Below the pieces are notes generated by a model, which saw only the letters and a list, made by a program, of their open reading frames with translations, ran no database searches and was not told where the DNA came from. A stretch of DNA of 64,000 bases from NCBI RefSeq assembly GCF_001460635.1, contig NZ_LN907858.1, positions 1,116,001 to 1,180,000 on the forward strand, written 5' to 3'. This stretch comes from Helicobacter typhlonius. Lineage in GTDB: Bacteria > Campylobacterota > Campylobacteria > Campylobacterales > Helicobacteraceae. The translations under genes and the position numbers were made by a program. Shown piece by piece: positions 45,520 through 56,748 of this stretch. Positions within the stretch are counted from its first letter, which is position 1. Each line of letters opens with the position of its first letter.

Positions 45520-47316
45520 CTAGCTGTCAATCTTAAGCACGGCTAGGAATGCCTCCTGTGGTAGCTCCACGCGCCCTATGGCTTTCATTCTTTTTTTGCC
45601 CTCTTTTTGCTTCTCTAGCAATTTTCTCTTACGCGTTATATCCCCACCATAGCATTTTGCGGTTACATTTTTACCCATAGATTTGATTGTTTCCCGCGCA
45701 ATAATCTTGCTTCCCACACTCGCTTGAATTGCCACCTCAAAAAGCTGTCGCGGAACAATTTCTTTCATAGATTCTACCAATGCCCTACCCTTTTCGTAGC
45801 TTTTTGACTTATCCACAATAATGGAGAGCGCATCGACAACCTCTCCCGCCACGCGTATATCAAGGCGCACCAAATCCCCCTGCCGATACCCAATAGGCTC
45901 ATAATCAAAACTCGCATAGCCTTTCGTGCAGGATTTGAGCTTATCATAAAAATCCATTACAATCTCGTTGCTCGGCAAGGCATACACAAGCATAACACGC
46001 GATTGCGTGAGGTATTCCATTTTCTCCTGCACACCCCTACGATTTGACAAAAGCGTGATGATATTCCCCACATACTCGCTCGGCGTGATAATACTCGCCC
46101 TTACATAGGGTTCGAAAATAGATTCTATTTTTTGTGTCTCGGGTAACTCGCTTGGATTTTGCACAAGCACTTTTGCGCCATCTGTGAGACACACTTCATA
46201 CACAACCGTTGGTGCAGTAGCAATGAGTGAAAGCCCAAACTCCCGCTCGAGTCGCTCCTTTACCACCTCCATATGCAAAAGCCCCAAAAACCCCACGCGG
46301 AAGCCAAAGCCTAAAGCCACGCTTGTTTCAGGCTCAAAACTAAGTGCCGAATCATTTAACTTTAGCTTATGTAACGCCTCACGCAACTCCTCGAATCTAT
46401 CCGTCTCAATGGGGTAGATTCCAGCAAATACAAAGGGTTTTGCTGGTCTAAAGCCACCTATCGCTTCGCTCGTTGGTGTCTTTGCGTCAGTAATCGTATC
46501 GCCCACTGCCATATCAGTTAGAGTTTTTAGCCCGAGAGAGATAATGCCAATCTCGCCACATTCTATAAGCTGTGTTGGAATCTTCTGCACAGGGTGGGGG
46601 TAGTAGAGACTTAGCACCTCATATTTTTTGCCGTTACTCATCATTATCACTTCCTGCCCCACACGCAAATTCCCGTCTTTTAAACGCACTAAGGCTAATG
46701 CCCCTAAATAATTATCAAACCAGCTATCATAGATAAGCGCTTTTGTAGGTGCGCTACTATCGCCACTAGGTGCGGGGATATGCTCGATGATATACTCGAT
46801 AAGAGCCTTTATACCCTCGCCACTTTTTGCGCTTACCTTGAGGGCATTTTGACAATCTAAGCCAATGGTGGATTCTATATCCTCACATACCCGCGCGGGG
46901 TCAGCGGCAGGCAAGTCAATTTTATTAATCACGGGCACGATTTCAAGATTATTTTCCATAGCGATATAGACATTTGCGATTGTTTGCGCCTCCACGCCCT
47001 GACTCGCATCGACTACAAGCAGCGCACCCTCGCACGAAGTTAATGAACGCGAAACCTCGTAGCTAAAATCCACGTGCCCGGGCGTATCGATGAGATTGAG
47101 TATATATTCTTGCCCCTTATATGGATAGCCCAAGCGCACAGACTGCGCCTTAATCGTAATGCCCCGCTCCTTTTCAATATCCATAGTATCCATAATCTGC
47201 GCTTTCATCTCACGCTCACTTACCGCCCCACATTCCTGTATGAGTCTATCTGCGAGGGTAGATTTGCCGTGATCAATATGGGCAATAATCGAAAAATTAC
47301 GAATATGAGATTTCAT
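45520..47316 (-). CDS. lepA: Elongation factor 4 (LepA)
   Basis: Ribosome-associated GTPase. Start ATG 47316 ([19 protein letters not shown]) with AAAGG upstream; the frame extends two codons to a TTG. 598 residues, full length. G1 [15 protein letters not shown]3 [13 protein letters not shown]4 NKIDLP, and the LepA-specific C-terminal domain with [20 protein letters not shown] and [18 protein letters not shown] 170-base gap separates it from the PLP enzyme upstream. Confidence 0.97.
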   Translation of the reverse strand: MKSHIRNFSIIAHIDHGKSTLADRLIQECGAVSEREMKAQIMDTMDIEKERGITIKAQSVRLGYPYKGQEYILNLIDTPGHVDFSYEVSRSLTSCEGALLVVDASQGVEAQTIANVYIAMENNLEIVPVINKIDLPAADPARVCEDIESTIGLDCQNALKVSAKSGEGIKALIEYIIEHIPAPSGDSSAPTKALIYDSWFDNYLGALALVRLKDGNLRVGQEVIMMSNGKKYEVLSLYYPHPVQKIPTQLIECGEIGIISLGLKTLTDMAVGDTITDAKTPTSEAIGGFRPAKPFVFAGIYPIETDRFEELREALHKLKLNDSALSFEPETSVALGFGFRVGFLGLLHMEVVKERLEREFGLSLIATAPTVVYEVCLTDGAKVLVQNPSELPETQKIESIFEPYVRASIITPSEYVGNIITLLSNRRGVQEKMEYLTQSRVMLVYALPSNEIVMDFYDKLKSCTKGYASFDYEPIGYRQGDLVRLDIRVAGEVVDALSIIVDKSKSYEKGRALVESMKEIVPRQLFEVAIQASVGSKIIARETIKSMGKNVTAKCYGGDITRKRKLLEKQKEGKKRMKAIGRVELPQEAFLAVLKIDS

Positions 47317-47488
47317 AAACAACCTTTGGAAGAGCTTTTGCGTAATTTATATTTTATATTTTTATGGACGCACCTTAAGATTCTAAAATATTTAGAATCC
47401 ATAGAAAAACCTACGCATATCACAAACTACACATAAGCGCGATTCTAGCACACTCTTTACACTTTGTCTATAAAAGCCCTAGAAATTA

Positions 47489-48658
47489 CTAATGCTTTGA
47501 AACCAAGCGAGTTTTTAGAATCCTCGCATACCTGTCAAGCTGTGTTATATCACCGAGCAGTCCGCCAGAGAGGATAAACACAATCTCCTTATGCTTGAAA
47601 GATTCTAAATGCCTTTGCAAAAGGCAAAATGCGGGGCTGTCATAGACCAAATCCGCCCTCACTCCATTTTCTAGCAGATATGCCCTCATCGCCCATATCT
47701 CCTTGTGAGGTTTAGCAAATGTGAAAGGTGATTGCAAAATCTGTATATGTGCTACATTGTGCGTCTTGCACTTTGCCCTTAGCTCCGCCTCACTCCCCGC
47801 AATATTAAGAGCCACCAAAGTAGCCTTTGGCAAGAATCTATCTAAAGCTTTGCGCAAAGCAATTACCCCTACTCCACTCCCACTACTACAACAAATCACA
47901 GGTGCGCCACCAATACTTTGGGCTAACTCTCCTGCAAGCGCATTCATACCACTCATAGCATCTTCCACACTTCCACCCTGTGGAATAAAAAGGCTATTTT
48001 TATCGACAAGCTTTTTCGCATAAGATTCTAAACTCGCGCGATTGCTCCCCACCGGCAAGGCAAAGGCGGACATACCATATTTGAACGCATAGTAAAGATT
48101 GCCCTTGTGCGAGAGATTTTGCGCATTTATAGAATCTCGTATAAAATCAAGTCTAACAAGCAAATCCTTATCAATTTCCTCACGCGTGGTATCTGCGCTC
48201 ATAGAAAGGAGATGTATAAAATCTTGCATATTTTGCATCAAAAGAGAATCTGCCCCCTCACCCAAAGATTCTAAATGTGGTGGTAGCATAGGCATTACAT
48301 ACTTAAAAGCCACGCCTTTAAGATTAGCAAGATAAGCCAAAGCGAACATTGCATTAGACTGATTGCCCCCATAGCTTATCCAAGTTTTATGTGGGACTTT
48401 AATAGATTCTAAATTGAGAGAATCTACCTGCGAGGTAAAACACAAACAAGAATCCACGCTCTGTGGGGCAAGGTTCAAGTGAGAATCCCCACACTGCTGG
48501 GTAACCTCCGCAAAGTCTGGGTTAGATTCATATAAATATGCAAATTTTCTCGCCTTGTTGCCATTGCAAATAGGATGGATTAAATCATCGCGTTTAAGCC
48601 ACAATGTGCGCCCAAACAATCGCTTCTGCTCCATTATAGAGAGCGAAAAATCAAGCAT
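47489..48658 (-). CDS. ACC deaminase/D-cysteine desulfhydrase-family PLP enzyme
   Basis: 389 residues of the tryptophan-synthase-beta PLP fold. LWLKRDDLIHPICNGNKARKF carries the PLP lysine (NKARK). SYGGNQSNAMFALAYLA is the substrate Ser/Asn block, VICCSSGSGVGVIALR the phosphate loop, and ILSGGLLGDI the end. A polar insertion of about 40 residues with cysteines (QQCGDSHLNLAPQ and SVDSCLCFTSQ) splits NKARKFAYL from WISYGGNQSN; its DNA has several AGAATC words. Substrate could be D-cysteine or another D-amino acid. Its ATG overlaps the mnmE stop by one base. Confidence 0.83.
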   Translation of the reverse strand: MLDFSLSIMEQKRLFGRTLWLKRDDLIHPICNGNKARKFAYLYESNPDFAEVTQQCGDSHLNLAPQSVDSCLCFTSQVDSLNLESIKVPHKTWISYGGNQSNAMFALAYLANLKGVAFKYVMPMLPPHLESLGEGADSLLMQNMQDFIHLLSMSADTTREEIDKDLLVRLDFIRDSINAQNLSHKGNLYYAFKYGMSAFALPVGSNRASLESYAKKLVDKNSLFIPQGGSVEDAMSGMNALAGELAQSIGGAPVICCSSGSGVGVIALRKALDRFLPKATLVALNIAGSEAELRAKCKTHNVAHIQILQSPFTFAKPHKEIWAMRAYLLENGVRADLVYDSPAFCLLQRHLESFKHKEIVFILSGGLLGDITQLDRYARILKTRLVSKH

Positions 48659-50058
48659 TATTTGCCTAGGCAGAATGTGCCAAAAAGTTTGTCGAGCAGC
48701 TCCGCACTTTCAAACGAATGAGTAATACGACTAAGTAAATCGAGTGCGTCCCTTATATGATACGCACATAACTCCAACTCACCGCTTTTTAGCACCTTAG
48801 TTGCTTCACATATAGAATCGAGCGTATTTTTTACGCATTCAATCGCATAGCTGGTTGTAAGTATCAAGCTCTCATCACCACTTTGCGTGTTGATAATGTC
48901 TTTCAAAGATTCTATAACTTTCTGTGCCCCATCATTGTGTGCGCTGATGTAGAGTGGTGTGGGAAGTATAGCCTTATCACACGCATTTATAAACTGCGCG
49001 ATTTTCTCCTGCTCAAAACTTTGGGGGAGGTCGGCTTTATTGCAAACAATGAGTATATGCTTGTCGCTAAAGTTTTTGAGCATATCAAGCACCTGCATAT
49101 CCTTGTCATCAAATAGACGTGAAGTATCAAAAAGTGCGAGGATAATATCGCTTCGTTGCAACGCCTCTATTGACTTCTGTATGCCAAGCCGCTCAATCTC
49201 ATCATCGCTCTGGCGAATACCTGCAGTATCAATGATACGCACCAACGCACCATTGACATAGAAACTCTCCTCTATGGTATCGCGAGTCGTCCCCTCTATG
49301 CTACTCACAATGGCGCGCTCATAGCTTAATAGCGCATTCAACAGGGAACTTTTACCAACATTTGGCTTACCAACAATGCTAAGTGTGAATCCATCAACTA
49401 GCCCACTGCGTGCTAAAGAAGATTCATATACCCTACACAAAGTATCCTCTATGCGCTTTAAGCGAGTGAGTATATCATTACTATAATCCTCCTCCACCTC
49501 CTCGCTATAATCAATATTGACCTCGATAAAAGCAAGGACTTCGAGCAAAGATTCTCTTGTATGCTCTACAAAAGCTCCCACATCGCCCTTTAGATGACGC
49601 ATTAGAATCTTATTTGCTTCGAGGCTTTGCGAGGTAATCAGCCCTGCAACCGCTTGTGCTTGAGACAAATCAAGCCGCCCACCCAAAAAGGCGCGTTTGG
49701 TAAATTCCCCCGGATTTGCCACTCTAGCACCCAAAAATACACATAGCTCGACAATCGCCCGAGCACTCACAATCCCGCCGTGACACTGCACCTCGCATAC
49801 ATCTTGTGTCGTGTAGCTGCGTGGAGCTGGAAAGTAGAGCACTATGGCTTCATCTATACTCGCCCCCTGTGTATCATAAATACGGCATAAATGCGCGTAA
49901 CGCGCTTTAAGCGAATCTCTATGTGTTAGGCGTAAAATAATTTCACAAGCGTTTTTACCACTTAGTCGCACAATGCTAATCGCCCCCACACCCACAGGTG
50001 TGGCAATGGCAACAATGGTGCTATCGTCTAAAGTCATTGATGATAATGTATTTTTCAT
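48658..50058 (-). CDS. mnmE: tRNA modification GTPase MnmE
   Basis: With MnmG it adds (carboxy)aminomethyl groups to U34 of tRNAs. ATG 50058 is my choice ([20 protein letters not shown]), with GAGG close upstream; ATG 50037 and further upstream ATGs are possible. About 466 residues. N-terminal THF-binding domain with [10 protein letters not shown], the GTPase domain with [17 protein letters not shown] and [10 protein letters not shown], and the catalytic C-terminal CLGK. It overlaps jag by 38 bases. The MnmD-like methyltransferase at 19.8 kb would act later in the same pathway. Confidence 0.94.
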   Translation of the reverse strand: MKNTLSSMTLDDSTIVAIATPVGVGAISIVRLSGKNACEIILRLTHRDSLKARYAHLCRIYDTQGASIDEAIVLYFPAPRSYTTQDVCEVQCHGGIVSARAIVELCVFLGARVANPGEFTKRAFLGGRLDLSQAQAVAGLITSQSLEANKILMRHLKGDVGAFVEHTRESLLEVLAFIEVNIDYSEEVEEDYSNDILTRLKRIEDTLCRVYESSLARSGLVDGFTLSIVGKPNVGKSSLLNALLSYERAIVSSIEGTTRDTIEESFYVNGALVRIIDTAGIRQSDDEIERLGIQKSIEALQRSDIILALFDTSRLFDDKDMQVLDMLKNFSDKHILIVCNKADLPQSFEQEKIAQFINACDKAILPTPLYISAHNDGAQKVIESLKDIINTQSGDESLILTTSYAIECVKNTLDSICEATKVLKSGELELCAYHIRDALDLLSRITHSFESAELLDKLFGTFCLGK

Positions 50059-50878
50059 CAGCCTCATTTTGTCGAACAGAGACATATTTATCTGGGAAAA
50101 TATCACGCAATTTATTCAGCGCAATATAGACAAGAATCCCTTCAAGTGTCTTTGTCTGCGCCCTGCCATTGCTTCTTACAAGCCGCACAATATCCTTAAG
50201 ATACACATCTATCATTTCTTCTTGATTCTTCAAAAATTCTGCGATCTCTAGGCGTAATGTATAACCATATCGAGGATTAATCCAATTAAAAAGCAAGTAA
50301 GAAAGTGCCTTGTAGCGATAACCTCGCTCACCAATAAGCAACGCACAATCACGCCCATCAATATAGACAGAGAGCGTATTATCGTCCTCAAGATGCACTT
50401 CAAATGTGTCAATCTCAAATGGCAACATCGCAAACAAAGATTCAATTTCTGCACGAATCTGCGCTACATTATCATCATCTTGCTGTGTAGAGGGGGTTTG
50501 CTTACCCCAAATATCTTGTGAAAAATCTTGCTCCGCGTGATAGTCCTCATAGTCTGTACGTGATGCTATGTTAGATTCTCCCACTTCCTTAGGAAGCTTA
50601 GGCTCTCTTACCTCTTTAGATTCAAAATCTTTATATGAATCCTTGTATGGTTTATGATGGCTGTATTCTTTATATTCTTTTGGTTTTGCATATTCTGTTT
50701 TTTGCGTAGTCTTATTTTTTGTATCAACAATAATAACCGCCTCTTTCTTACCTAGCCCCAAAAAACCATTACTAGAATTTTGCACCACTTCATATTCCAA
50801 ATCAACCACCGAGCAACCAAGCTCCGTAGAAGCCTTGATTAAAGCCGCTTCTAAACTTTTTTCTACAATCTTTTTCAC
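50021..50878 (-). CDS. jag: Jag/KhpB-type RNA-binding protein
   Basis: 285 residues. Jag N-terminal domain (about 1-50, [23 protein letters not shown] and [12 protein letters not shown]), a charged low-complexity linker (about 55-130) with K/E/Y/H repeats such as [17 protein letters not shown], a KH domain (about 145-210, [20 protein letters not shown]) and an R3H domain to the end. Binds RNA and in Gram-positives affects cell elongation. It overlaps yidC by 4 bases in the conserved yidC-jag-mnmE order. Confidence 0.9.
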   Translation of the reverse strand: MKKIVEKSLEAALIKASTELGCSVVDLEYEVVQNSSNGFLGLGKKEAVIIVDTKNKTTQKTEYAKPKEYKEYSHHKPYKDSYKDFESKEVREPKLPKEVGESNIASRTDYEDYHAEQDFSQDIWGKQTPSTQQDDDNVAQIRAEIESLFAMLPFEIDTFEVHLEDDNTLSVYIDGRDCALLIGERGYRYKALSYLLFNWINPRYGYTLRLEIAEFLKNQEEMIDVYLKDIVRLVRSNGRAQTKTLEGILVYIALNKLRDIFPDKYVSVRQNEADEKYIIINDFRR

Positions 50879-52650
50879 TTTATCCCCTTTTGTTTATGAG
50901 ATGTTTCATTATGATGTTGATGTTGCTCTATTTCTTTGAATTTTCTCTTTTCCATAATTTTATTTAAGAACATTTGCTGGAAAATCGAAAATACATTATT
51001 AATCGTCCAATACAGCACGAGCCCCGCTGGAAAAGGAAAGATAATAAAAAATATTGTAAAAATGATAGGCAACATTTTGAAAATCTTTTCCTGCATTGGG
51101 TCTGTGAAATTTGAGGGTGTAAGCTTTTGAGAGATATACATACTCCCTCCCATAAGCACAGGCAATACAAAATACGGGTCGATAGCGGATAAATCGCTAA
51201 TCCATAGAATCCACTCCGAGCTTTTGAGTTCCACCGCGTTATGTAGCACACGATAGATTGCAAAAAACACAGGAATTTGTAGGAGCAGAGGCAAACAGCC
51301 ACCGAGCGGATTTGCTCCGTGTTTTTTGTATAAATCCATCATATGCATTTGCAACTTTTGCGGGTCGTCTTTATAACGCGTCTGCAATTCTTTCATCTTA
51401 GGTGCTAAGTCTTTGAGTTTTTGCATACTCATCATACCACGATAAGTGAGAGGATACAGCACAATACGCACAATCAGCGTCAAGAATACAATCGCCCAGC
51501 CCCAATTCCCACATAGATTATACAAATATTCGAGCAGCACAAAAAGTGGCTTAGCAAAAAATGTAATGCGCCCATACTCTACCACATCAGTAAGGCTCTC
51601 ATCAATCCTTTGTAGCTCTTTATAAATCTTTGGTCCTATGTATCCGGCAAAATTCGCATTCCCCTCAAAGCGCACATAGGGCATAGGATTATGTGCATTG
51701 TCTCCACTCATCACAACATAAAATCCTTGCGATTCCTTAGTAAAAAATAGGCTTGTATAATATCTATCCACACTTGCTATAAAGCTTGAATTACGCATAT
51801 CTACGGCAGTTTTTGCAAGATAATCACTACTTGCATCACCATCCTCGATTTTTGTCAAAACGCCATCAAAGGCATTACGCGTTACTACACCGCGAAATGC
51901 GTAGGTATCAGGGTCGGCAGTGGGGCGCATACCATTGCTTACAAAATATTCTACATTTGGCTTATCAAGCTCTATGCGCACATCGTAACGCAAATTTGGG
52001 TGTATTGTAAGATATTTTGTCAGCACGACATCGTCAAGATCCTGTGTGAGGACAATTTCAATCGGTGCACTTTCCAACTCGATATGCTTAAGGTTTGTCG
52101 TATAAGGGGTATTAAAGGCTCTTTGGTTAAGATTGCTATCGCTAAAGCGCACCTCCATTGTGTGTAGTCCGCCATTATCAAACAATGGGAGCTTTTCTAC
52201 TGCCTCTCTATGGGAAGTTTTGAATCCCAAAACCTCGCCCACCATACCAAAGAGGCTTTTTTGTTCTCCGCGCGTGAATTGCTCATCTTTAAGATAAACT
52301 TGCTTAATCCGCCCCAATGCGTCAATTTCAATTTCAAAGGCATCGCTTTGAATATGCGCGATAATAGTCTGTTTGAGGGGTTGTGAAGTAGGTAGCGCAG
52401 AAGTGCTACTCGCCTGTGTAGCACTGCTTTTGCTAGGAGTGTGAGGAGATGAGATACTATCTTGAGATTCTATACCTGCCACATCTGCACCACTCACTTC
52501 ACTTGAAGTAGCTTGTGTTTTCTCGGCGACTTGAGTGGGCGTTTGAGGGAAAAAATACGCATACACAGCAAAAAACGCGATTGATAAACCAACTGCTATG
52601 AGTACGCGCGAAAGTGATATGCCACTATCTTGTTCATTTGGACGATACAT
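50875..52650 (-). CDS. yidC: Membrane protein insertase YidC
   Basis: 591 residues. N-terminal membrane helix at about 15-32, then a linker rich in S/T/Q (about 35-85) and the large periplasmic beta-sandwich domain typical of Gram-negative YidC (about 88-345). The insertase core has helices beginning [24 protein letters not shown] in pieces, with the conserved Arg in [39 protein letters not shown] and [16 protein letters not shown]. Ends with a basic tail. It lies in the rpmH-rnpA-yidD-yidC-jag-mnmE unit. Confidence 0.95.
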   Translation of the reverse strand: MYRPNEQDSGISLSRVLIAVGLSIAFFAVYAYFFPQTPTQVAEKTQATSSEVSGADVAGIESQDSISSPHTPSKSSATQASSTSALPTSQPLKQTIIAHIQSDAFEIEIDALGRIKQVYLKDEQFTRGEQKSLFGMVGEVLGFKTSHREAVEKLPLFDNGGLHTMEVRFSDSNLNQRAFNTPYTTNLKHIELESAPIEIVLTQDLDDVVLTKYLTIHPNLRYDVRIELDKPNVEYFVSNGMRPTADPDTYAFRGVVTRNAFDGVLTKIEDGDASSDYLAKTAVDMRNSSFIASVDRYYTSLFFTKESQGFYVVMSGDNAHNPMPYVRFEGNANFAGYIGPKIYKELQRIDESLTDVVEYGRITFFAKPLFVLLEYLYNLCGNWGWAIVFLTLIVRIVLYPLTYRGMMSMQKLKDLAPKMKELQTRYKDDPQKLQMHMMDLYKKHGANPLGGCLPLLLQIPVFFAIYRVLHNAVELKSSEWILWISDLSAIDPYFVLPVLMGGSMYISQKLTPSNFTDPMQEKIFKMLPIIFTIFFIIFPFPAGLVLYWTINNVFSIFQQMFLNKIMEKRKFKEIEQHQHHNETSHKQKGIK

Positions 52651-52661
52651 CGATATAACCT

Positions 52662-53081
52662 TTAAAAAATTGATTTAATAATATAAACTCGCATAATGTA
52701 AGTTTGACTAGAAACGCGCATTATATCTAAAAAACTTGTATTTGCGGTAGGGACAAACCAATATTTTACCTTTTTGCGCACAAACACAATATTTTTAAAC
52801 TTGAGGCGTGCCTTAGGATATGCTATACCCCCTACAAAAAATTGATTACAGCTTAGAATTCGTAGTAATGATTTATATAAGGCAATAAAGGGATTATCAA
52901 AATATAACAGCCACAAAGTATATTCCGAGCAGCTTGGATAATATCTACACGCCCCAACACTTAGCGATGAAAGACTCTTTTGATAGAATCTTACACTTAA
53001 GATAAATATCTGGCGCAAAATATGCAAAACACTGCACACAGCATAATGCACAATGTGGGATACTCTATACAAAAGACACAT
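52662..53081 (-). CDS. yidD: Membrane protein insertion efficiency factor YidD
   Basis: 139 residues. The hallmark is [26 protein letters not shown], split around the [10 protein letters not shown] motif near residue 45. An amphipathic N-terminal helix precedes it. The C-terminal part after [15 protein letters not shown] is longer than in most YidD proteins (usually about 70-110 residues). The ATG immediately follows the rnpA stop. Helps YidC-dependent insertion. Confidence 0.9.
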   Translation of the reverse strand: MCLLYRVSHIVHYAVCSVLHILRQIFILSVRFYQKSLSSLSVGACRYYPSCSEYTLWLLYFDNPFIALYKSLLRILSCNQFFVGGIAYPKARLKFKNIVFVRKKVKYWFVPTANTSFLDIMRVSSQTYIMRVYIIKSIF

Positions 53082-53507
53082 TTAAGATTCTATCCTACTC
53101 ATTGGGGCTTTGGGTGCTTTGGCATACATTTCACAAATTTTTACAAAACTAAAAAGTATATCTGCCCTCAAAGTTGCAAAATCAACATTAGTAATGCCCT
53201 CTTTTGCCACAAAAACAAAAATAAAATCCGCGAATGTGGCACGATTTTCATACACAATCGCCCTAACGCGTCTTTTGATAAGATTACGCTTATTTGCCTT
53301 GCCGATTTTACGCGAAATGCTTAACCCGAGATAGAGTGTAGCTTGATGAGATTTTATGCCTTCTAAAATCCGTTTGTCTTTGAAATGTTTGGGTTTGTAG
53401 TGCGAGATTCTAAGTGCATAAAGCACAAAGGATTTATGAAAAAATCGCCTCGCATTTTTGTAGATAAAGTCAAATTCAGCCTTTGTTTTTAGTGAATCTA
53501 ACTTCAT
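53082..53507 (-). CDS. rnpA: Ribonuclease P protein component
   Basis: Protein subunit of RNase P, which trims tRNA 5' ends. Start ATG 53507 (MKLDSLKTKAEFDFIYKNARRF); the frame extends 7 codons into rpmH. 141 residues. YLGLSISRKIGKANKRNLIKRRVRAIV contains the RNR motif (KRNLIKR). Spaced 11 bases from rpmH, the conserved pair. Confidence 0.94.
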   Translation of the reverse strand: MKLDSLKTKAEFDFIYKNARRFFHKSFVLYALRISHYKPKHFKDKRILEGIKSHQATLYLGLSISRKIGKANKRNLIKRRVRAIVYENRATFADFIFVFVAKEGITNVDFATLRADILFSFVKICEMYAKAPKAPMSRIES

Positions 53508-53518
53508 ACATACTAAGC

Positions 53519-53653
53519 CTACACACAAAGTCTCTTGCGCCCTTTCGCTCTTCTAGCATTAACCACGCGGCGACCATTTTTTGTTTTCATTCTTGCGCGA
53601 AAGCCGTGAGTGCGTTTTCTGGGTGTATTGTGAGGTTGATAAGTTCTTTTCAT
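53519..53653 (-). CDS. rpmH: Ribosomal protein bL34
   Basis: 44-residue basic ribosomal protein. The minus strand reads [20 protein letters not shown] from ATG 53653, then [20 protein letters not shown] and LCV, ending in TAG. This matches bL34 throughout. Only 59 bases separate it from the end of the OmpA-like gene, so its promoter lies in that gap or upstream of the exbB operon. Confidence 0.97.
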   Translation of the reverse strand: MKRTYQPHNTPRKRTHGFRARMKTKNGRRVVNARRAKGRKRLCV

Positions 53654-53712
53654 TTTTAGCCTTAAGTGTAAAATAAGTTGGCGATTATGCCGATTTTATG
53701 CTTAAAAATAGG

Positions 53713-54429
53713 TTATTTTGGCTCAAATTCTTTACTAATATCAAGGATTTTAAGCAAATCTTTATTTGCCTTTGTGATGACCCTAAACTCCACACGGCGC
53801 GATTTGTCATCGTCCTCAAGTGGTTTGGCAAAAGAAAGCCCATTGGCACGAAAAACCTTAATGAGCCATTCTTTATACCCATCAATGCTTGTGAGATTAA
53901 AACAATACTTCAGCACCTCTAATGCCCTTGCCTGTGAAAGTTCGGCATTTCCTAAATATCTCTCCTCTAAACTATGAGCTGAAAACCAAATCTGTGAAGT
54001 ATGTCCCTCTATGCGAATCTCCTCAATATTCCCCTTAAACTTCTCCAAAGATAGAATCTTTACATAACGTGGAAAAAAATCGTCCAAAATATCCTTAAAA
54101 CGCTTTTTCACCTGCTTTGCCCCAGTATCAAAAAGCACTTCGGGTTCATTGAATCTAATCGTATTATCCTCATCAATAGATGCCTCCCACGCCTTCAAAT
54201 CCTTGCCAAACTCCTTGAGTAACGCCTCATACAGCTCTTGCTGTAAATTAGAATAATTCTTTGCAATACTGCTCATAGCATCATTGAGTTCTAAAAGCTT
54301 TTGATTTTGAATCTTCAAATCCTCTTGCGTTTTTTGCGTAATCAGCATAAAAGATACCATAATAAGCAGAAAAATCATCATAATGCCTGCCATCATATCA
54401 GAAATGCTAATCCATTGATTATCTCTCAT
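53713..54429 (-). CDS. MotB/ZorB-like OmpA-domain stator protein
   Basis: 238 residues. A single N-terminal helix carries Asp11 in ISISDMMAGIMMIFLLIMV, the position of the proton-carrying Asp of MotB and ZorB. A helical linker covers about 30-85. An OmpA-like peptidoglycan-binding domain follows, about 87-238 (IRIEGHTSQIWF, YLGNAELSQARALEVLKYC and KSRRVEFRVI). It follows the MotA/ExbB-like gene by 14 bases. Length and N-terminal motif are closer to ZorB of Zorya than to flagellar MotB. Function as a proton-driven stator partner is inferred. Confidence 0.8.
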   Translation of the reverse strand: MRDNQWISISDMMAGIMMIFLLIMVSFMLITQKTQEDLKIQNQKLLELNDAMSSIAKNYSNLQQELYEALLKEFGKDLKAWEASIDEDNTIRFNEPEVLFDTGAKQVKKRFKDILDDFFPRYVKILSLEKFKGNIEEIRIEGHTSQIWFSAHSLEERYLGNAELSQARALEVLKYCFNLTSIDGYKEWLIKVFRANGLSFAKPLEDDDKSRRVEFRVITKANKDLLKILDISKEFEPK

Positions 54430-54443
54430 AGTTGCCCTTTATC

Positions 54444-56351
54444 TTATCTCGAGCCGATAATTTCACGCACACGGCGCAAAAACCACTCGTAATTCTCCTT
54501 GAAATTCTCCATACTCGCGCTCATTTGCGTATCAAGTGTGCTGAATGTATCCTTAATCTCATTTTGTAAATGCTTGTTGCCCTCAATGTTTTCGTTAATT
54601 GTATTTTGCACATTGCGATAAAGCTCAATGAGCTGCATACTATTATGCTGAATCTGCGCATTGAGATTTCCTAAATGCGAAAGTAAATTATGCTGCAAAG
54701 TGCCAAAATCCTTTATCACCTGCGCGCCCATATCTTTGGGAATGGCTACTGAATCTTTGGTAAGCTTTTGTATAATTTTTAGATACTCACTCGCAAGTTT
54801 TTTGACAAATCCGCTCACTTGCTCGTATTGCGCATTCACATATTCATCGCTTTTTGCACTTAGCTCACTCAAAGCTTCAAGCCGTGCTCTTGTCATCTCT
54901 TGCTCTTTAGTAAGCATACTTTCCATATTGCTTTGTGCTAATGTGAGGTATTGCTCCTGCATAGCCTTCATATCCTTTGCCATATCCTGCATAATCACTT
55001 CATTATGCGAAGTGAGATAAGAAAGGCTAGATTCTAAACTCTCCACGATTGCATTGTGATTTTTAGCTATATGCTCTCGTAAGCGCGCAAATTCCTGCGC
55101 ATTTTCATTGCTTGATTGTGTATTTTGCGCGATATTTTGCTCCAACATTTTACCAAGGGCTATGATATGCGCACTTGCGCTATTTGTAATCTCATCAAAA
55201 TACCCACTGCTACGCTCTACAAGATTGTTACAATGCGAGTTAAAGCCTGTGGCATTAGATTCTAAAATCGTGCCTATATGCTCCCTAGCCGAATCGGTGC
55301 TTTGGGCAATAAATGTACCCAAATGCTCCATTTGCCCCTTAGCGTGTGAATCTAGCTCTGCAAAATAGCTCTCCACCTGATTTTTTAACAAATCAATATG
55401 CTTATTTGTCGTATTTTCTAGTTCACCCATTTGCTGCGTAGCGGTGATAAAAAATTTATCCATACTATCCAAACAATGCTGTGCGTGCGCACCAAGTGTG
55501 GCGATTTCTTGCAGTTTTGCATTCAGCATTTCGCCACGAGAGCGCATATCCTCCATAACTTCAATACTCTTTGTATAAAATGCCATAGCATTCGCATTTT
55601 GCGCTACTATGGATTCTAAAGTATTTTGTGTGCTATTCATTGCATTCGCACTATCGCTCATCGCCTTATGCGTTTGCGTAAGAAGTTCTTGTGTATGTTC
55701 AATATTTTGCTTGTATTGCTCCTGCCAAGTGAGTAATTTGCCCACCGCGCTATTGAGTTCCTTAAAATTTTCGCCAAATTGATTCTGTAAGTTATGATTA
55801 AAATCCCTAATCACAAGTTCAAGCGCACTAATAAGTTCCCTAGAAGCGCCAGAGGCTAATTGCTTGATTGTCGCTTGTAAAGACGAATTAATATCTTGCA
55901 AAAGTGCATTTGTCTCATTATTCAATGTGCGTGTATCCTCTAGTGTAGGCAGATTCACAATCTTATTATTAAGCTCCAAAATACCTCGCAAATGGTCTAG
56001 CTGTCCTATTTGCGTTACCACATAGTCCATATTCATATCTTGTGCGCTTTTTATACCCTTTACCCTCTGTGTGATTGAGAGTGCTATTGCCAAACCCATA
56101 CCCAAAATAGAGGTGTAAAACGCTGTCTTTAGCCCATTTAAGAGTAAGGGGACAGAATCTTGTAAGGCAAGCGTATCAAAACCAATAAGCCCAATAAAAA
56201 TCCCCACAAATGTCCCCAGCACACCAGTGCTCATAATAATTGCCTTAAAGTCCTTATGCGTAGGCTCACCAAAGCTTCTAAAATCCCATACAAACAGCCC
56301 TACCATTAAAATCGTAAAGCAAATATTCACAAGCCAAACAAGTTCTTGCAT
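54444..56351 (-). CDS. MotA/ExbB-like channel with long coiled-coil tail (ZorA-like)
   Basis: 635 residues. Three membrane helices at about 3-22, 37-57 and 74-95, with MotA/ExbB signatures IIMSTGVLGTFVGIFIGLIGF and LKTAFYTSILGMGLAIALSI. The remaining 535 residues are an almost entirely helical, Q/N/E/L-rich cytoplasmic tail. ZorA of Zorya phage-defence systems has this layout and forms a 5:2 proton motor with ZorB. No ZorC, ZorD or ZorE is adjacent: exbD is upstream and the ZorB-like gene then rpmH downstream. It may be an orphan motor or part of a split system. Confidence 0.75.
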   Translation of the reverse strand: MQELVWLVNICFTILMVGLFVWDFRSFGEPTHKDFKAIIMSTGVLGTFVGIFIGLIGFDTLALQDSVPLLLNGLKTAFYTSILGMGLAIALSITQRVKGIKSAQDMNMDYVVTQIGQLDHLRGILELNNKIVNLPTLEDTRTLNNETNALLQDINSSLQATIKQLASGASRELISALELVIRDFNHNLQNQFGENFKELNSAVGKLLTWQEQYKQNIEHTQELLTQTHKAMSDSANAMNSTQNTLESIVAQNANAMAFYTKSIEVMEDMRSRGEMLNAKLQEIATLGAHAQHCLDSMDKFFITATQQMGELENTTNKHIDLLKNQVESYFAELDSHAKGQMEHLGTFIAQSTDSAREHIGTILESNATGFNSHCNNLVERSSGYFDEITNSASAHIIALGKMLEQNIAQNTQSSNENAQEFARLREHIAKNHNAIVESLESSLSYLTSHNEVIMQDMAKDMKAMQEQYLTLAQSNMESMLTKEQEMTRARLEALSELSAKSDEYVNAQYEQVSGFVKKLASEYLKIIQKLTKDSVAIPKDMGAQVIKDFGTLQHNLLSHLGNLNAQIQHNSMQLIELYRNVQNTINENIEGNKHLQNEIKDTFSTLDTQMSASMENFKENYEWFLRRVREIIGSR

Positions 56352-56367
56352 ATATCCTCCTTAAATG

Positions 56368-56748
56368 CTATTTTTGCTCCGTTGTTACATACACATCATC
56401 AATGCCATTATCTCGTAAAGTCGTGGCAACCTCCAAAAAATACTCCAAATCACTCTGTCTATCGCTACGAATAATCACCTGCGTATCCTTCTCAAAGCTC
56501 TTTATCTCTGCTTTAAGCTCACCTAAGCCTAACAGCTTGTCATCGAGAAAAAACCGCCCCTCCTTGTCAATGGTGATTGAATGCGTTTTCTTTTGCTGTG
56601 CATTTTGCCCCTGCGTGTCCTCAAGACGAGGCACATCAACCTGTATGTGTGAGCGCACCACAAATGACGCGCTCGTAAGCACAATAACAAGCAACACAAG
56701 CATAATATCAATAAAAGGGATAAGATTAAGCGAATCTATCTTTTTCAT
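56368..56748 (-). CDS. exbD: Biopolymer transport protein ExbD
   Basis: 126 residues. NLIPFIDIMLVLLVIVLTSAS contains the membrane helix with the functional Asp (PFIDIMLVLL, residue 14). A periplasmic domain follows (SITIDKEGRFFLDDKLLGL and VIIRSDRQSDLEYFLEVA). It partners ExbB to energise TonB-dependent uptake of iron or nickel. It overlaps exbB by 4 bases and precedes the ZorA-like gene by 16. Confidence 0.92.
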   Translation of the reverse strand: MKKIDSLNLIPFIDIMLVLLVIVLTSASFVVRSHIQVDVPRLEDTQGQNAQQKKTHSITIDKEGRFFLDDKLLGLGELKAEIKSFEKDTQVIIRSDRQSDLEYFLEVATTLRDNGIDDVYVTTEQK

